The notes below the pieces were generated by a model. It worked only from the letters and a program-made list of their open reading frames with translations. It was not told where the DNA came from and did no database searches. A program made the position numbers and the translations under genes. A DNA stretch of 48,793 nt from Dicyema japonicum. Its lineage: Eukaryota > Dicyemida > Rhombozoa > Dicyemidae. Each line of letters starts with the position of its first letter. Position 1 is the first letter of the stretch. Below are positions 33,005-43,683 of the stretch, piece after piece. The DNA is taken from NCBI GenBank assembly GCA_011109175.1, contig RDEW01000021.1, positions 830,049 through 878,841 on the forward strand, in the 5' to 3' direction.

Positions 33005-33211
33005 ATAAAATGATTATAATTATTACCCCCAGGATTACTGGGTCAAAAAGAAAAAATTAAAGTTCTCATCTAACGAAGTGATCCCAGACCGACAAAGGAT
33101 AGGACGAGTCCGCCGGGGTAAAGAATCCTGAACAGCTCTTCTCATTGGGCATGGCATCGGCTCAAAATTTCTGTATGATTGTAGATATTTCGATAGTGTA
33201 TGGAATAGAGA
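33005..33211 (-). mobile_element. LINE family B 3'-end fragment
   Basis: Matches the 3' region of the 8270-9262 element: TTATTACCCCCAGGAT, AGTGATCCCAGACCGACAAA, GATTGTAGATATTTCGATAG (read on +). Strongly 5'-truncated. Confidence 0.7.
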
Positions 33212-34035
33212 GCAGCTCGGTAAACTAAAATGATAATTTTTTAAGCACTCCCGGGAAATCAAAAATTAATTAGATTAATTAAGTTCCCCTTGTGCCACGT
33301 CCAGTATCCTCCCACACATCCTCTTCCATGTTCCCCTGTTCCGGGCCATTGCTCGTAGTGAGTCAAGATCTTCACCATTTCGTAGAGTTTTGTTTATTCG
33401 GATTAGGTCATCATTTAGTACTGAAGGCAACGTCACTCTAGGCCTGCCACGGAATGATCCCTTCAGTTGTGCGAAATAGTTATCCATTGCAATGTTTGGT
33501 GGAGTCAACATATCCATTCGTAAGATGTGACCAAAAAGTCTCCACCTAGCCTTGAGAATCTCCTCTGATAATGGCCACATCTTTTGTACAGGGAAATGTA
33601 TTCTCAAGATGTTTCTTAGTTGATTTCTATGAAATTGATCCAGATTGTCCATTTCCCGTTTCGTAATCGCCCATGTCCCACAGTTGTATGTCAGGACTGG
33701 AACCACGAATGTTTTATATGATGATAATTATAATAAAAATATAAAATGATAGGAGATAATTATTTTATGTTTTTAATCTTAACATTGTTAAAAATATAAA
33801 GAATAAATATATTTGATAATTTAAATAATTAATAAATAATAGATGAGCAAAGAGTTCTATGTGTTTANGGCAGCTCGGTAAACTAAAATGATAATTATAA
33901 TAAAAATATAAAATGATAGGAGATAATTATTTTATGTTTTTAATCTTAACATTGTTAAAAAATATAAAGAATAAATATATTTGATAATTTAAATAATTAA
34001 TAAATAATAGATGAGCAAAGAGTTCTATGTGTTTA
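33212..34035. repeat. Duplicated flank: filled and empty versions of one site, N at 33868
   Basis: 33212-33237 plus 33729-33867 corresponds to 33870-34035 with a one-base indel. The left version carries the LINE A insert, the right one does not. Both end in the start of the Schlafen-like gene (ATGAGCAAAGAGTTCTATGT). Confidence 0.85.
33238..33720 (-). mobile_element. LINE family A insertion, 5'-truncated, flanked by 8-bp target duplications
   Basis: The minus strand holds an open 143-codon frame covering the post-RT domain: LTYNCGTWAITKREMDNLDQ, FHRNQLRNILRIHFPV, ARWRLFGHILRMDML, NIAMDNYFAQLKGSFRGRPR, to ...CGRILDVAQGELN and a stop. The 3' end is GGGAGTGCTTAAAAA. ATGATAAT is present at 33230-33237 and 33721-33728. 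The same flanks occur without the insert at 33870-34035. This is the best-preserved family A 3' end in the window. Confidence 0.85.
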
Positions 34036-34798
34036 ATAGTGAAGTCAACATAGAAGAGGATGAATTCAACGAGTTTAAGTGTCATGCTAACTTTGCATCA
34101 GACGAGATGGTTTTGATGCCCAATATCAATCGGTCTCGATCTTCCATTTCACGGTTGTCCTCACACATTACTTTTAGCTCATTTGCTAGCTTTCTCAATG
34201 AGGGGAAGGGTGGGACGATCCATTTGGGAATCACAGATGACGGACGCACTGTTGGCCTTAAAATGAACGACGACAGAGTCTGATTCCTTCTTACTGCAGG
34301 CTGATCACGTAATCCTCAACCTCCATGATCTGGCCAGACGCTACACCCCTCCAGTTCCAGAATTTATGTACTCCTTTGAATTTATCCACGTTGTGATGAC
34401 CGAGGTTCCGAGTGGAGAACTCCCGACTTTCCAAAGGAGGTTAATACCAGATTTATTCTTAGTAACATAGCGGCACGTGAGAACAGGCACGTGTTCCGGC
34501 AGAGCATCTGCTTCTGTCTCTCTTCTGAGGTTTGTGCTTTCCAAAACTAAGTGTCGACACAAATGTGTCATCAGGATCAATATCAAGCCATGGTTGTCTT
34601 CTCTGTGTCCGTCCCTCAACCCTACTGTCTGTGAGATCCCCCCTCTGTATGAGAATGAGGACGGGGATGTCTACATTAGGAAACTGGCCTCTGTCCAGAA
34701 GGTATGGGATTTCCTTGATTTAGATATCCTATGAGGATGTGATTAGGAGGACAAAATTCATAGTCCGCAGTCAATATGCTGATAAATTGGAGATGTGA
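34011..34798 (+). CDS. Schlafen-like protein with AlbA_2 domain
   Basis: Five exons: 34011-34277, 34300-34439, 34463-34529, 34552-34701, 34724-34798. Introns are 22, 23, 22 and 22 nt. The joined frame is 232 aa. The N-terminal half shows the Schlafen AlbA_2 pattern: EFNEFKCHANF near residues 20-30 (family E...EFK), then SSFASFLNEGKGGTIHLGIT and DDGRTVGLKM (family: fxNt.GGtl.iGv.DdG.vvG). The rest (NLHDLARRYTPPVPEF, NRHVFRQSIC, IRINIKPW, EDGDVYIRKLAS) follows the usual domain order of small Schlafen-like proteins; no helicase region is present. Schlafen-type AlbA folds bind or cut RNA, but activity here is not predictable. The start of this gene is also present at 33843, cut off by the N. The true start is at 34011. 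Confidence 0.8.
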
Positions 34799-35433
34799 GC
34801 CCGGGTGTCTTATTTTCTAGTATGGCTGACCGTGTCGCATTGTCTACGGAGTCTGTCCTGCCGTAGTTTTGATTTTTGTGCTTAAATTGTATTGTATCGT
34901 CTTTACTATGATGCTTGTGGGATGTGATTTTATGTGTGATTGGAGTTTGAGATTAGATATAATAAGCACTCCTGTCATCCCGGGATCATGGGGAAGCACG
35001 TGCGGCACCTACTGTGGACTTTATTTAAACAATGAGGTTTAAGCTTAGTTGGATTTGTTATTTTGACTGAGAAAGGTGGAATTATGTAACTTAGGGATTA
35101 TTTACTGTTGCATGTGGAGTGGGAGATCACCTGACTAAGATTACCTAATTAGTCGGCAGGATAATTCCCCCGTTGTTTTAATACAAACTGTTGTGCAAAA
35201 CTACTGAGATTACCTTTAATCGTATTTGCCCGTGTCCTTCAAGGAAAATGTAACTAGGAGATGTATTTGTAGTATACTGACGTTCTCAGAGATCAATAAA
35301 AGTGATCTGACGTTACAATTTAATTTTTATACAAAGACCTTGTAGTAAACATACAATATCAATGATTACAAAATAATCTAGATCAACGTTTTTCATGGGA
35401 CCCCGTAAATTTTTATATAAAGCTTTCTGTCAC
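34799..35433. other. Intergenic, nothing recognised
   Basis: No supported gene. The tail of the Schlafen-like transcript probably ends here. Confidence 0.4.
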
Positions 35434-35733
35434 TTAAATTTTAAAACTGATTCCCTCTTTAAATTTAACAATGTCACTTTTCACCCCCACTCTAATAGTT
35501 CTGAATGTGGGCGATATTTTGTCCCATACAGTAAAGCGTATTGACGAAAGCCTCTGTCCAGCGTTGTCCGGAAAGTTGCAGTCGATTCCAAAACTCGTCG
35601 TCAGGGAGCGAAATTGTCTTCCGATGGAGTGAATATAGGATCCTTTTGAATACTGGTCAGGCATTGGGTGTTTCCTGAATAAAATAGATCCAATGCACGC
35701 CAGATTGTTTAATAAATTAAATATACATCTCAC
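35434..35733 (-). repeat. Dispersed repeat family C, copy 3, inside a 99-codon frame
   Basis: The minus strand carries CACCCAATGCCTGACCAGTA and AAAAGGATCCTATATTCACT, matching family C. The frame continues to ...RFTVWDKISPTFRTIRVG..., which could be the C-terminus of a retroelement protein (a WN.LP-like region), but this is weak. Confidence 0.45.
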
Positions 35734-35929
35734 TCTTACTTTATCTTCTATTTATTCTCATGTATGGCAACATCTATAATTTACTTAGTCACGATTATGT
35801 TAGTTATAAAGGCTATCATTATCATACACTCGCCTCGGGCGGCAGAAACTTTGACACGCCCCTGGCTGAATATAGTTTCTTCCTATGATATTTTTAACAA
35901 TTATGGACCTAAAGATAAAATATCAGAAA
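35734..35929. other. Short gap
   Basis: The upstream part of a 90-codon frame (35764-36036) lies here. Its hydrophobic N-terminus is probably fortuitous. Confidence 0.3.
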
Positions 35930-36170
35930 CATCAAAACATCACCTTGATTGCCCTATGAGTGTCTTGGAAACTCTTAAAGGCATAGAAAAACTAAAAGGA
36001 GAGCGGCTGGGCCGGACAATATCCCTTCCAAGTTAATCAAGTTTGGAGATCCTAAATTGGTTGAAATACTTACTCTCAGACTTAACAAAGCTTTTGAAGA
36101 CAAGTGGTCTTGGATTTGAGAAAGGTTGGCTAATTTCTCTACTGAAACCTGGGGTTGATGAATTAGTCCT
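35930..36170 (+). mobile_element. LINE RT N-terminal fragment
   Basis: One frame reads AAGPDNIPSKLIKFGDPKLV, then LTLRLNKAFEDKW, and after a frameshift KGWLISLLKPGV. This is the first conserved RT block (pattern KA.GPD.IP..L......L....N......W...W...I..L.K.G). Frameshifted relic. Confidence 0.7.
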
Positions 36171-37209
36171 TTAATATGAAAATTGATTTTAATGGGTTTT
36201 AGTGGTAAATGGAACAATGTACCAAGGTCCTCGACATCTTTAGGTAAAAAAGTGATAGACGAATGACTACCATGCTAATCACATTGTAAAATATCTCGTG
36301 ATGTTTATTGATGAATTTGTATAAAACTTTAAAAATTAATCGGAGGTCATTTTGATAAAGGACCATATCTACAAAATCTTCACTTTGTCATTTATTCAAT
36401 CGATGTATGAAGGAGTCACAACTCAACTATCATCTCATCACGTCTAATAATCACTACTCGCAATATAATAGTCATTAATATCTCCCCTGTGCTTCAGCTG
36501 GCAATATCTTCCTCAGTTAAAAACACAGTAAATCCGGTTCTACAGACGAGAAGGACAAGTACTTACAAGAACACGAGTCTACCCAGAACAAGAGAAATAG
36601 CCCAGTTTTGCAGTGGTAAGAACCCCTTCAAGCAATGATCTGGTTAGACTGGGGAAAGCAGATGATCTTTTTTTAGCCAAACTGAAATTATCTTAATGAA
36701 CAAATGAAGAGAAGGGGTAGGACATATAAGAAATCTGTCTCGATATCCTTGGTCAATACCATTGAACCGTTTAGTATTTTCTTAGTAAAGGGGAAGTTGG
36801 GTCTGTTAGTTACAAATATTGGCATAGAACAAATTTCTAGGCAAACCTTACTATGTCAAAGTTAACACCAAGGATCTTTTAACATTTCGTGAATGGAATG
36901 CGGATGTCTTTGAGGTATAATTCAGATTTATTTCTGTACCTCCTATTTTTAGTAAAAATGGTAACTGAGATCTGGAAGCCAATACAAATAACATGTTGGT
37001 AAGTAGATAGTCATAAACCCCGTTAAGGTGTGACAGAACCATCACGACAGCCTCTGACGGAGAACTATCCCATCGGATATATCTTTAGGTATATCCAAAG
37101 TTATTAAAAAAACTTCATCAAAATTAAAGGATAACAATTAATCAAGTAAAAACTATTATTTTATTAAAATTTAAAATTTAAAAATAATCACCATTAAGTG
37201 TGTCCGACT
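36171..37209. other. Intergenic, nothing recognised
   Basis: AT-rich. No supported gene on either strand. Confidence 0.4.
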
Positions 37210-39623
37210 ATGAGTGAAACTGACTTTAAATATGGAAATTCTGACTCATTTTTCAACGAACTTTCAGGTTAAATCACAAATCTATAAATAGAATTTTTGT
37301 CTGCACATCACACAAAGGAACTTCAGGGGATGACGTCCAATTATCGCATAGTCGGAAGCTCACTCATTTTGGAGTGGAATCAATCGTCCATCGCTAATCG
37401 TCGCCACATTCTCCTCACTCTTGCCGATCGACTAGAGACCACTTCCAATGACCTCCACTACGAAGCCCTCCTCGTCCTAGTACTCATTTCTAACGGGCTC
37501 ATTGACAATTCGGCTGAGTCTATCGATTCTCTGTTTACGGTCATACAGCAGAACTGTCTCCTCATGATTGAAACGGGACTATTTCTTTCAATCTGGGAGT
37601 ACTGTCTCGTGCAAATCAGGTCATTTGGTTACTAATCTCCTAGAATGCTGAAGTATGTCACACATGTCTTAGAAAATAATAAAAGAACACAGGAAAATTT
37701 AAAGTTTTTTTTCTTCTTATTTTAGTTTAGGCCTCCTTATTTTACATACTCTTCTAGAATATTCTAGAACAATCCGAAAAGACTCTAATCAGCGGGAAAA
37801 GATCGCCAAGGACGTAATTGTGGACTGTCTTGGTATTGGTCAAACAAAGCTAGTTCAGCGGGGGAAGAAAATGTGACGATTCTTCTGTGGAATATTCTCA
37901 CAGAGTTCTTTGCGGGCGATCTCCCACTCATCCCTGTAGGAAAGGTCACTATTCTGCTAGCAAAATCGACCTCAGTAAAGTATCGTTTAACGACAGTTAG
38001 TCCTGGGGGAGATCTCTGACTACCATGATCGACTTAATGAGACTCGGACGGCGGTTGGACTGTCCATGTGTGCTGAGGACATCCACGAGATTGCTGAATC
38101 TATTAGACAGAACGATCTGAAGGATAATAAAGGTGGGTTATCCGACGAAAACGAGGAAACCGAGGAGAAAAGCTTCAACGTTCAGAGACATCGACTAACG
38201 AATTTGGGGATGAATACAGACAAGGTTGTTTGGTCTCCCAAAATATCGTAATTTCTCAGTTATTGTAGCCTTGAGAAATATAAGGAGCACGTGTTTCAGA
38301 CAAAGACCAAGTACTTTGGTTTGGCGGGCTATTCCGATAATTTCAATCTTTCCCGCCTTCCTTGTGGCCTTAAGCAAAGCCTGATGACTTGTCGACAGTA
38401 CGTTTACACTCCCCTCTCTGACCCACAACGACAGAGGTTCAGTGACTATGTTTCACGCCCTTTCACTTCCCCTTTCCCTGTAGACGACTCTACCCACGCC
38501 TGGAAACTGTACAGGAGCATTTATCCCTTTTCCGATCACATGGTGGTCTTTGTTCTGAGTTTAGGCCTCCCTTGTAAAGCTGGCATTCCTAGTCTACTCA
38601 GGTAATGAAGGGGACGCAAGTTCCCCATTCGAACTGATCAACGACGTCTGCGAATATGAAAATTTTGCCCACAAGTAGTGTTTTACGTGATTCTGATAGT
38701 ATAAACGCCGAAAAAGTCCGTTTTCGTGAAGTGATTGGAAAGCATTTGTCTTATCTATTATTGACTTTGCTGAAGTATTTTAAGCTGTCTCACGTCTATA
38801 AGGCATTTTTATGACTGACTCCCAGTTTGAGACCATTTGTGGTGAACTGATGCAAAACAACATTCTCTCAGCTATCTTCAGGTTCCTCAACAGGGAACAG
38901 AACATGACCTGCTCTGAATATGGGAGTTATTTTCCTCTGACTGACTCCCAGTTTGAGACCATTTGTGGTGAACTGATGCAAAACAACATTCTCTCAGCTA
39001 TCTTCAGGTTCCTCAACAGGGAACAGAACATGACCTGCTCTGAATATGGGAGTTATTTTCCTCTTTGCTGTGCTCAGTGGTGGTCCCCTCCTGTTGGGAA
39101 GAAGAATTTTTCTTGGAAGTTGTGTTTCACTGCTGTGAACCTCACTAGAGTGGTGATTAAACTGGTGAAACACAAACCTTGGAGAATCTCGGTATTCTGG
39201 CATTCTTATGTGCAGGGAGTGGTCACTGCCAAGTCGTTTGTGATGCAAATGAGGATGTTGAAGCTGGAGATCCCGATACTGCAGCTGTACTCCCTTAAAT
39301 TGCTGAAGATTCAATGGAAGTACCTGACGAGGCACTGGCGGAAGACCAACATTCGAATAATGTCTTTGATTTCTCTAAAATTGCGGGTTCTCATAAATGA
39401 CGACTGGAATAGCACCTCCCTATTGGACAATAACTCCCAAGAGGAGGTCATTGAGCAAGATACTGGGATTTTCAATAAGATTATGTGTAAGGGGAAGTAC
39501 CCCCATAAAATCAGGGAGTCTCTTAATGTCAATGTGGATGAGATCTTTAGTGGGGACATTAACGAATGGCTTAAATGTGAGGTTTTTGATAGAAGAATTG
39601 ACTGGAATCGTCTTTTGATATAA
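37210..39623 (+). CDS. STRIP1: STRIP1/FAM40 homologue, STRIPAK complex core protein
   Basis: Scaffold of the STRIPAK (striatin-PP2A-GCK kinase) complex. Eleven exons: 37210-37267, 37292-37619, 37644-37703, 37726-37832, 37859-37974, 37997-38247, 38269-38542, 38565-38677, 38700-38802, 38826-39209, 39234-39623. Introns are 21-26 nt; the ninth (38803-38825) is GC-AG. The frame is 727 aa, or 685 aa if the 42-codon duplication at 38812-39063 is collapsed (human about 837). N-terminal N1221 domain begins FKYGNSDSFFNEL. Further matches: GEENVTILLWNILTEFFAG, VIGKHLSYLLLTLLKYFKLSHVYK, LQLYSLKLLKIQWKYLTRHW, RKTNIRIMS, VLINDDWN and the C-terminal VFDRRIDWNRLLI. The last intron (39210-39233, 24 nt, in frame) is accepted because removing it gives an ungapped alignment with human STRIP1 just before QLYxLKLLK. 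Confidence 0.9.
38812..39063. repeat. 126-bp direct duplication inside STRIP1
   Basis: Units 38812-38937 and 38938-39063 are identical as read. The length is 42 codons, so the frame survives and the residues from TDSQFETICGELM to GSYFPL appear twice. STRIP proteins do not carry this repeat, so it is either an assembly artefact or a recent local duplication. Confidence 0.9.
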
Positions 39624-39624
39624 T

Positions 39625-39630
39625 AATAAA
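39625..39630 (+). terminator. Possible poly(A) signal overlapping the STRIP1 3' end
   Basis: AATAAA starts two bases after the STRIP1 TAA stop. A very short 3' UTR would fit a compact genome; no cleavage site can be seen directly. Confidence 0.35.
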
Positions 39631-41604
39631 GATTTGTTAGTTTTTGTGGGGGACACTTAGTTTTTATGTTTTGATATGGGGGGAATGAAGTTTTAGCATA
39701 ATTGGGGACGATCCTGGTAGTTTATTTTCAGGGACAGTTGGAATGACTGATGGTTGGAAGGTTTTGGGGAACTCCAGTGTACAAGATGTCTGCATTGCTT
39801 CGTGGGGGATGCTATTCCTTATTTTTATGGTGATTTGGAAAATCTGAGGTTTTTAATCAGGGAAAGGTCGGCCTTACAGGGAATCTCTTGTCCAATAACC
39901 TGGAAAGGGTATCAACCCGGTTTCGTTGACATGCAATAAGCTCGTGTCTAACCGCTAAGTTCGAGCTTTTTTGTCAAGTCCTGTTTTTGAAGATAGTCAC
40001 CGAGGAGTTTGATGTTGTGAAGACATTTAAAGTCATCCTGTTGATAAAAGATTAGATTTTGAACTTATCTAAACAATCTCTTGATGTAATATAGGAGGAG
40101 AGTTAGCGAGTAGTGTGAAGTCACTGAGGAGAGAAAACAGAAGACTGATCCTTGCTGAACTCTGTTGAGGAGATAGGAAAAACAAGACATATTAGAGTAT
40201 AAACATGTGAACAAATACTTCCAAAAAGATGGTGGATAATTAAATTTTGTCGGAAAAAACTTTACGAAGAGGAGAGAAAACAGAAGACTGATCCTTGCTG
40301 AACTCTGTTGAGGAGATAAAAAAAACAAGACATATTAGAGTATAAACATGTGAACAAATACTTCCAAAAAGATGGTGGATAATTAAATTTTGTCGGAAAA
40401 AACTTTACGAAAAATGTCTTGGTCGGGTTAATGAAAGTCAGCAAGAATCAAGGACAATAAGGCTGTCATTTTCATTTTAGAACAGTTCTTCAAAAAGGTC
40501 AGATAAGAAGGGTGGGTGGTATTTTTTATCATGAGTTATATAAGATACATCTCTCAATGACGTCTACAACATTATCATAGTTAACAATTATCTGTGTGAA
40601 GCTTAGCAAATGATCCTCTTTGATACAGTCCTGCCACTGGGTGGCTCCTGAGACAGGTGGATCACTAATTGTACTAAAGCAAAACATAGAGAACTCCCGA
40701 TCGAACGCAAGACTATTGTTACACGTACGATATCATAACATTCAGGGAATGGTTAGACTTGGTAGACATAACTTTTTCAGTGAAAAAGTGTCTTTAATGT
40801 TAACAAGATGGAAAACTTAGTAATATCTTCCGTAATTATAACCTTCCTTCAAGCAGGTTGATCAAGGTTAATGGAGAGAGGGAGACTTTTATTTAATGAG
40901 AGTTAAATTTGATGAATATTATCAGTTAATAAATCCGTCTAATCTGCTTCGATGATGTCATAACCCCAGCTTATTTTTTTGTATTAGCCCAATCGACTAT
41001 GCAGTTCCATGATGGCACGAAAAAAGATCATTTTCTCTTTTCCCACTCGAATGAAGGGGTTTTCACTGCTGCAAGGAATAGACGTCTTTTACCTTTCATC
41101 CTGGTGGACTTGGATGAGATTAGAAAGACACTGTTTATGTGACAGTGGAAGCTGGATACACTTAATTAGTTGTTAACTTATTTCTTTGTGTATCCGGGGT
41201 TAATAATCTGCTTCGATAGTATCATTTTATTAGAATTGCTGTTCTTACCTTTCAGTTTAATCTCACAGCATTCAAATACTAAGCCTAACACCGAATAAAG
41301 ACATTTGTCACTACAGTCAAGCAGACTGAAACTTCCCTTACCTCTCTGCCGATCATTTAGGGCTACTTTCTTGTAACATCAGCATAACACCACAAACTCG
41401 AAGACGACGTCGCGGACCTATCGGTTGTCTCTCCTATCGATATTCCTACCTTAATTAAATCCGGCTCATTCAGTGCGATAAAAAATCTGTGTTCAATAGC
41501 CACGTGATATGCCACAATCTTAGTATGAAAAAACCCCTACTGTTCAATCTAAACAAAATATCTCCACAATAAATTATTAAAGTGACAATTATTGACAGAC
41601 TACA
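39631..41604. other. Intergenic with a 143-bp duplication
   Basis: Apart from 40126-40411 nothing is recognised. Frames here are short and without family motifs. Confidence 0.45.
40126..40411. repeat. 143-bp direct duplication
   Basis: Units 40126-40268 and 40269-40411, with the difference GATAGGAAAAAC versus GATAAAAAAAAC. No N at the junction. Confidence 0.9.
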
Positions 41605-42549
41605 TCATTTAGTAGTCTTCTTGGCAATAGCTCTTTCAACATCCCTCAGTTGCTGTTCCAGTCTCCCCCGTTTCCCATCCACCAATTCACTGTCCCATCT
41701 ACTATCAATACATCCTTCACCGAGTTTGCTTGATATCCGGAGATTTCTTCCGACCTCTCTTATGTCCGCCAGAGGACAAACTACGAGAAGACGATCTCCT
41801 TCGAATGCGCTGTCTGGATCTCCTACATTCATCTCCCTTGCAGATAATAGAAGACACAGTTCCACGTGGAGGGGTTCTGACCTCGTCAGTAAGCGAACCG
41901 CTCGATGACGAGTACGAGGGACTTGAGGAGGCTCTAGGAATGAATAAATAAATCACGTGGTGGAGGCCGAATCCACGTTTTCTATATCCCTCAGTTTAAG
42001 GTGTAGTTGTTTCTCAACGAGGTCGTCCTCCGCGTTCCGCCTTACTTCAGCTTCCGCCATGGCCTATCAATTAACTGACCAGCTACTATTTTGGCTTGGT
42101 AGAGAGCCTTTCCCCACAATGATTCGTCCTTTAACTTTGAGGGATCATACGTAATCTTTGTGTGCAATGCTGAGAATGATGACTTTGCTTACCATATTTC
42201 TTCGGGGAACGTCCCTGATTTTGGACATTTTCGATTGGAATAATCTCTCCCTTTATCTCCCCCTCATCAGAAGAGTCCTATATGATAGGATATAATAATA
42301 CTGAGTTATTTGTTGATTTGGTGACATTTACTTGTGAAACTTGTATTTCTCCTTCCTACATTTTCGATTGGAATAATCTCTCCCTTTATCTCCCCCTCAT
42401 CAGAAGAGTCCTATATGATAGGATATAATAATACTGAGTTATTTGTTGATTTGGTGACATTTACTTGTGAAACTTGTATTTCTCCTTCCTTTAATATTAC
42501 TAACTTATTATACGTCATAAGAGCAATCAGACAGATCATCACGAAGCAT
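41605..42549 (-). CDS. RS-rich nuclear protein, probable splicing-related, interrupted by a duplication
   Basis: Taking one copy of the 133-bp duplication, seven exons join to 223 aa: 42549-42514, 42488-42435, then the left-copy exon 42277-42193, 42169-42087, 42063-41957, 41933-41721, 41698-41605. Introns are 25, 24, 23, 23, 23 and 22 nt. The protein has an acidic N-terminus (DSSDEGEIKGE), KYGALHTKITYDPSKLKDES, a helical region (LWGKALYQAKIAMAEAEVRR), Ser-rich ASSSPSYSSSSGS, an Arg/Ser region (RRSRQRIRRRSSSRSLSSGG) and a helical C-terminus (LEQQLRDVERAIAKK). The RS content suggests a nuclear speckle or mRNA-processing factor. Exact family not recognised. Reading both duplicate copies breaks the frame. 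Confidence 0.65.
42225..42490. repeat. 133-bp direct duplication inside the RS-protein gene
   Basis: Units 42225-42357 and 42358-42490 are identical as read. Each contains the exon end, a 24-nt intron and part of the next exon. 133 is not a multiple of three, so the duplicated form would disrupt the gene. Confidence 0.9.
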
Positions 42550-42923
42550 ACCTCGCAAAGATTTAAAATGCGTTTATTTATTTAAAAAATTTTAAAGTTC
42601 ATGAAATTTTATGAAATTATAATTAAAAAGTTCACAATCTGATAAGAATTTAACTGCCACGTCAGTCAACGTTAGTTGGTAGGCTACCCTTCCAAAAGAC
42701 GTAGAGGGGTGAAGAAGTTCAAACAGTTCTTTAGTGTTTAACTTGCACCGGGCGCCTTGAATTGTTAGCGTGCGTCATGTAGTTCACCATTTATGCTGGC
42801 GCCAGATATAATCCTAAATTACATACAAAAAGGACCATTAGTCAACAACCACCCATAGAATTCCCCCCCCAAACGGTACTTCTCTCAAGTCAAAGGATGT
42901 GAAGACTGTTGAGAGAGGTTGGG
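42550..42923. other. Intergenic, nothing recognised
   Basis: No supported feature. It probably holds the promoter of the RS gene. Confidence 0.35.
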
Positions 42924-43302
42924 ATCACCTAAATTAGGGCGGAAGTTGTCCTATTCCAAAGATAAAATTGTCCTAAAATTTCAAAAGCAATTTCTAAAAA
43001 CTAATGCATATTAACAATAACACCTAAAAAAGATTTATTTTGCCAAAAATGCTCTAAGATAGTAAAATCAACCAACACTACTACACCGATCTTAATGGAT
43101 AAAGACGTCAGANATCACCTAAATTAGGGTGGAAGTTGTCCTATTTCAAAGATAAAATTGTCCTAAAATTTCAAAAGCAATTTCTAAAAACTAATGCATA
43201 TTAACAATAACACCTAAAAAAGATATATTTTGCCAAAAATGCTCTAAGATAGTAAAATCAACCAACACTACTACACCGATCTTAATGGATAAAGACGTCA
43301 GA
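42924..43302. repeat. 189-bp direct duplication flanking N at 43113
   Basis: 42924-43112 and 43114-43302 are equal in length with few substitutions (for example AGGGCGGAAG versus AGGGTGGAAG). Probably haplotypes or contig ends. Confidence 0.9.
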
Positions 43303-43454
43303 CTGAATGCTAAAAGTAGAGACCATTCAACTTTTTCTTCCTTAAAATAACAAAGAAAACTAGAAATCTTTTTAGTTAAAGCATTTTAAATGCCGATATT
43401 TCATTTCACAAATTGGGGAATAGGTATATTAAAAGCTACAGTTAATTTTCTGTT

Positions 43455-43683
43455 TTTCTTCACTTTTAATGCGTTCATTAAAATAAATAATGAATAAATT
43501 TATCAAATTGTTAAAATCAATTTAATAAAATTTTAAAGAAAAATCAAGATTCTTTATNTTTTTGTTTAATGAACGCGACTTTTCTTCACTTTTAATGCGT
43601 TCATTAAAATAAATAATGAATAATTTTATTAAATTGTTAAAATCAATTTAATAAAATTTTAAAAAAAAATCAAGATTCTTTAT
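43455..43683. repeat. About 103-bp direct duplication around N at 43558
   Basis: 43455-43557 recurs at 43581-43683. A short unmatched stretch (43559-43580) follows the N. It overlaps the 3' end of the Tigger relic. Confidence 0.85.
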
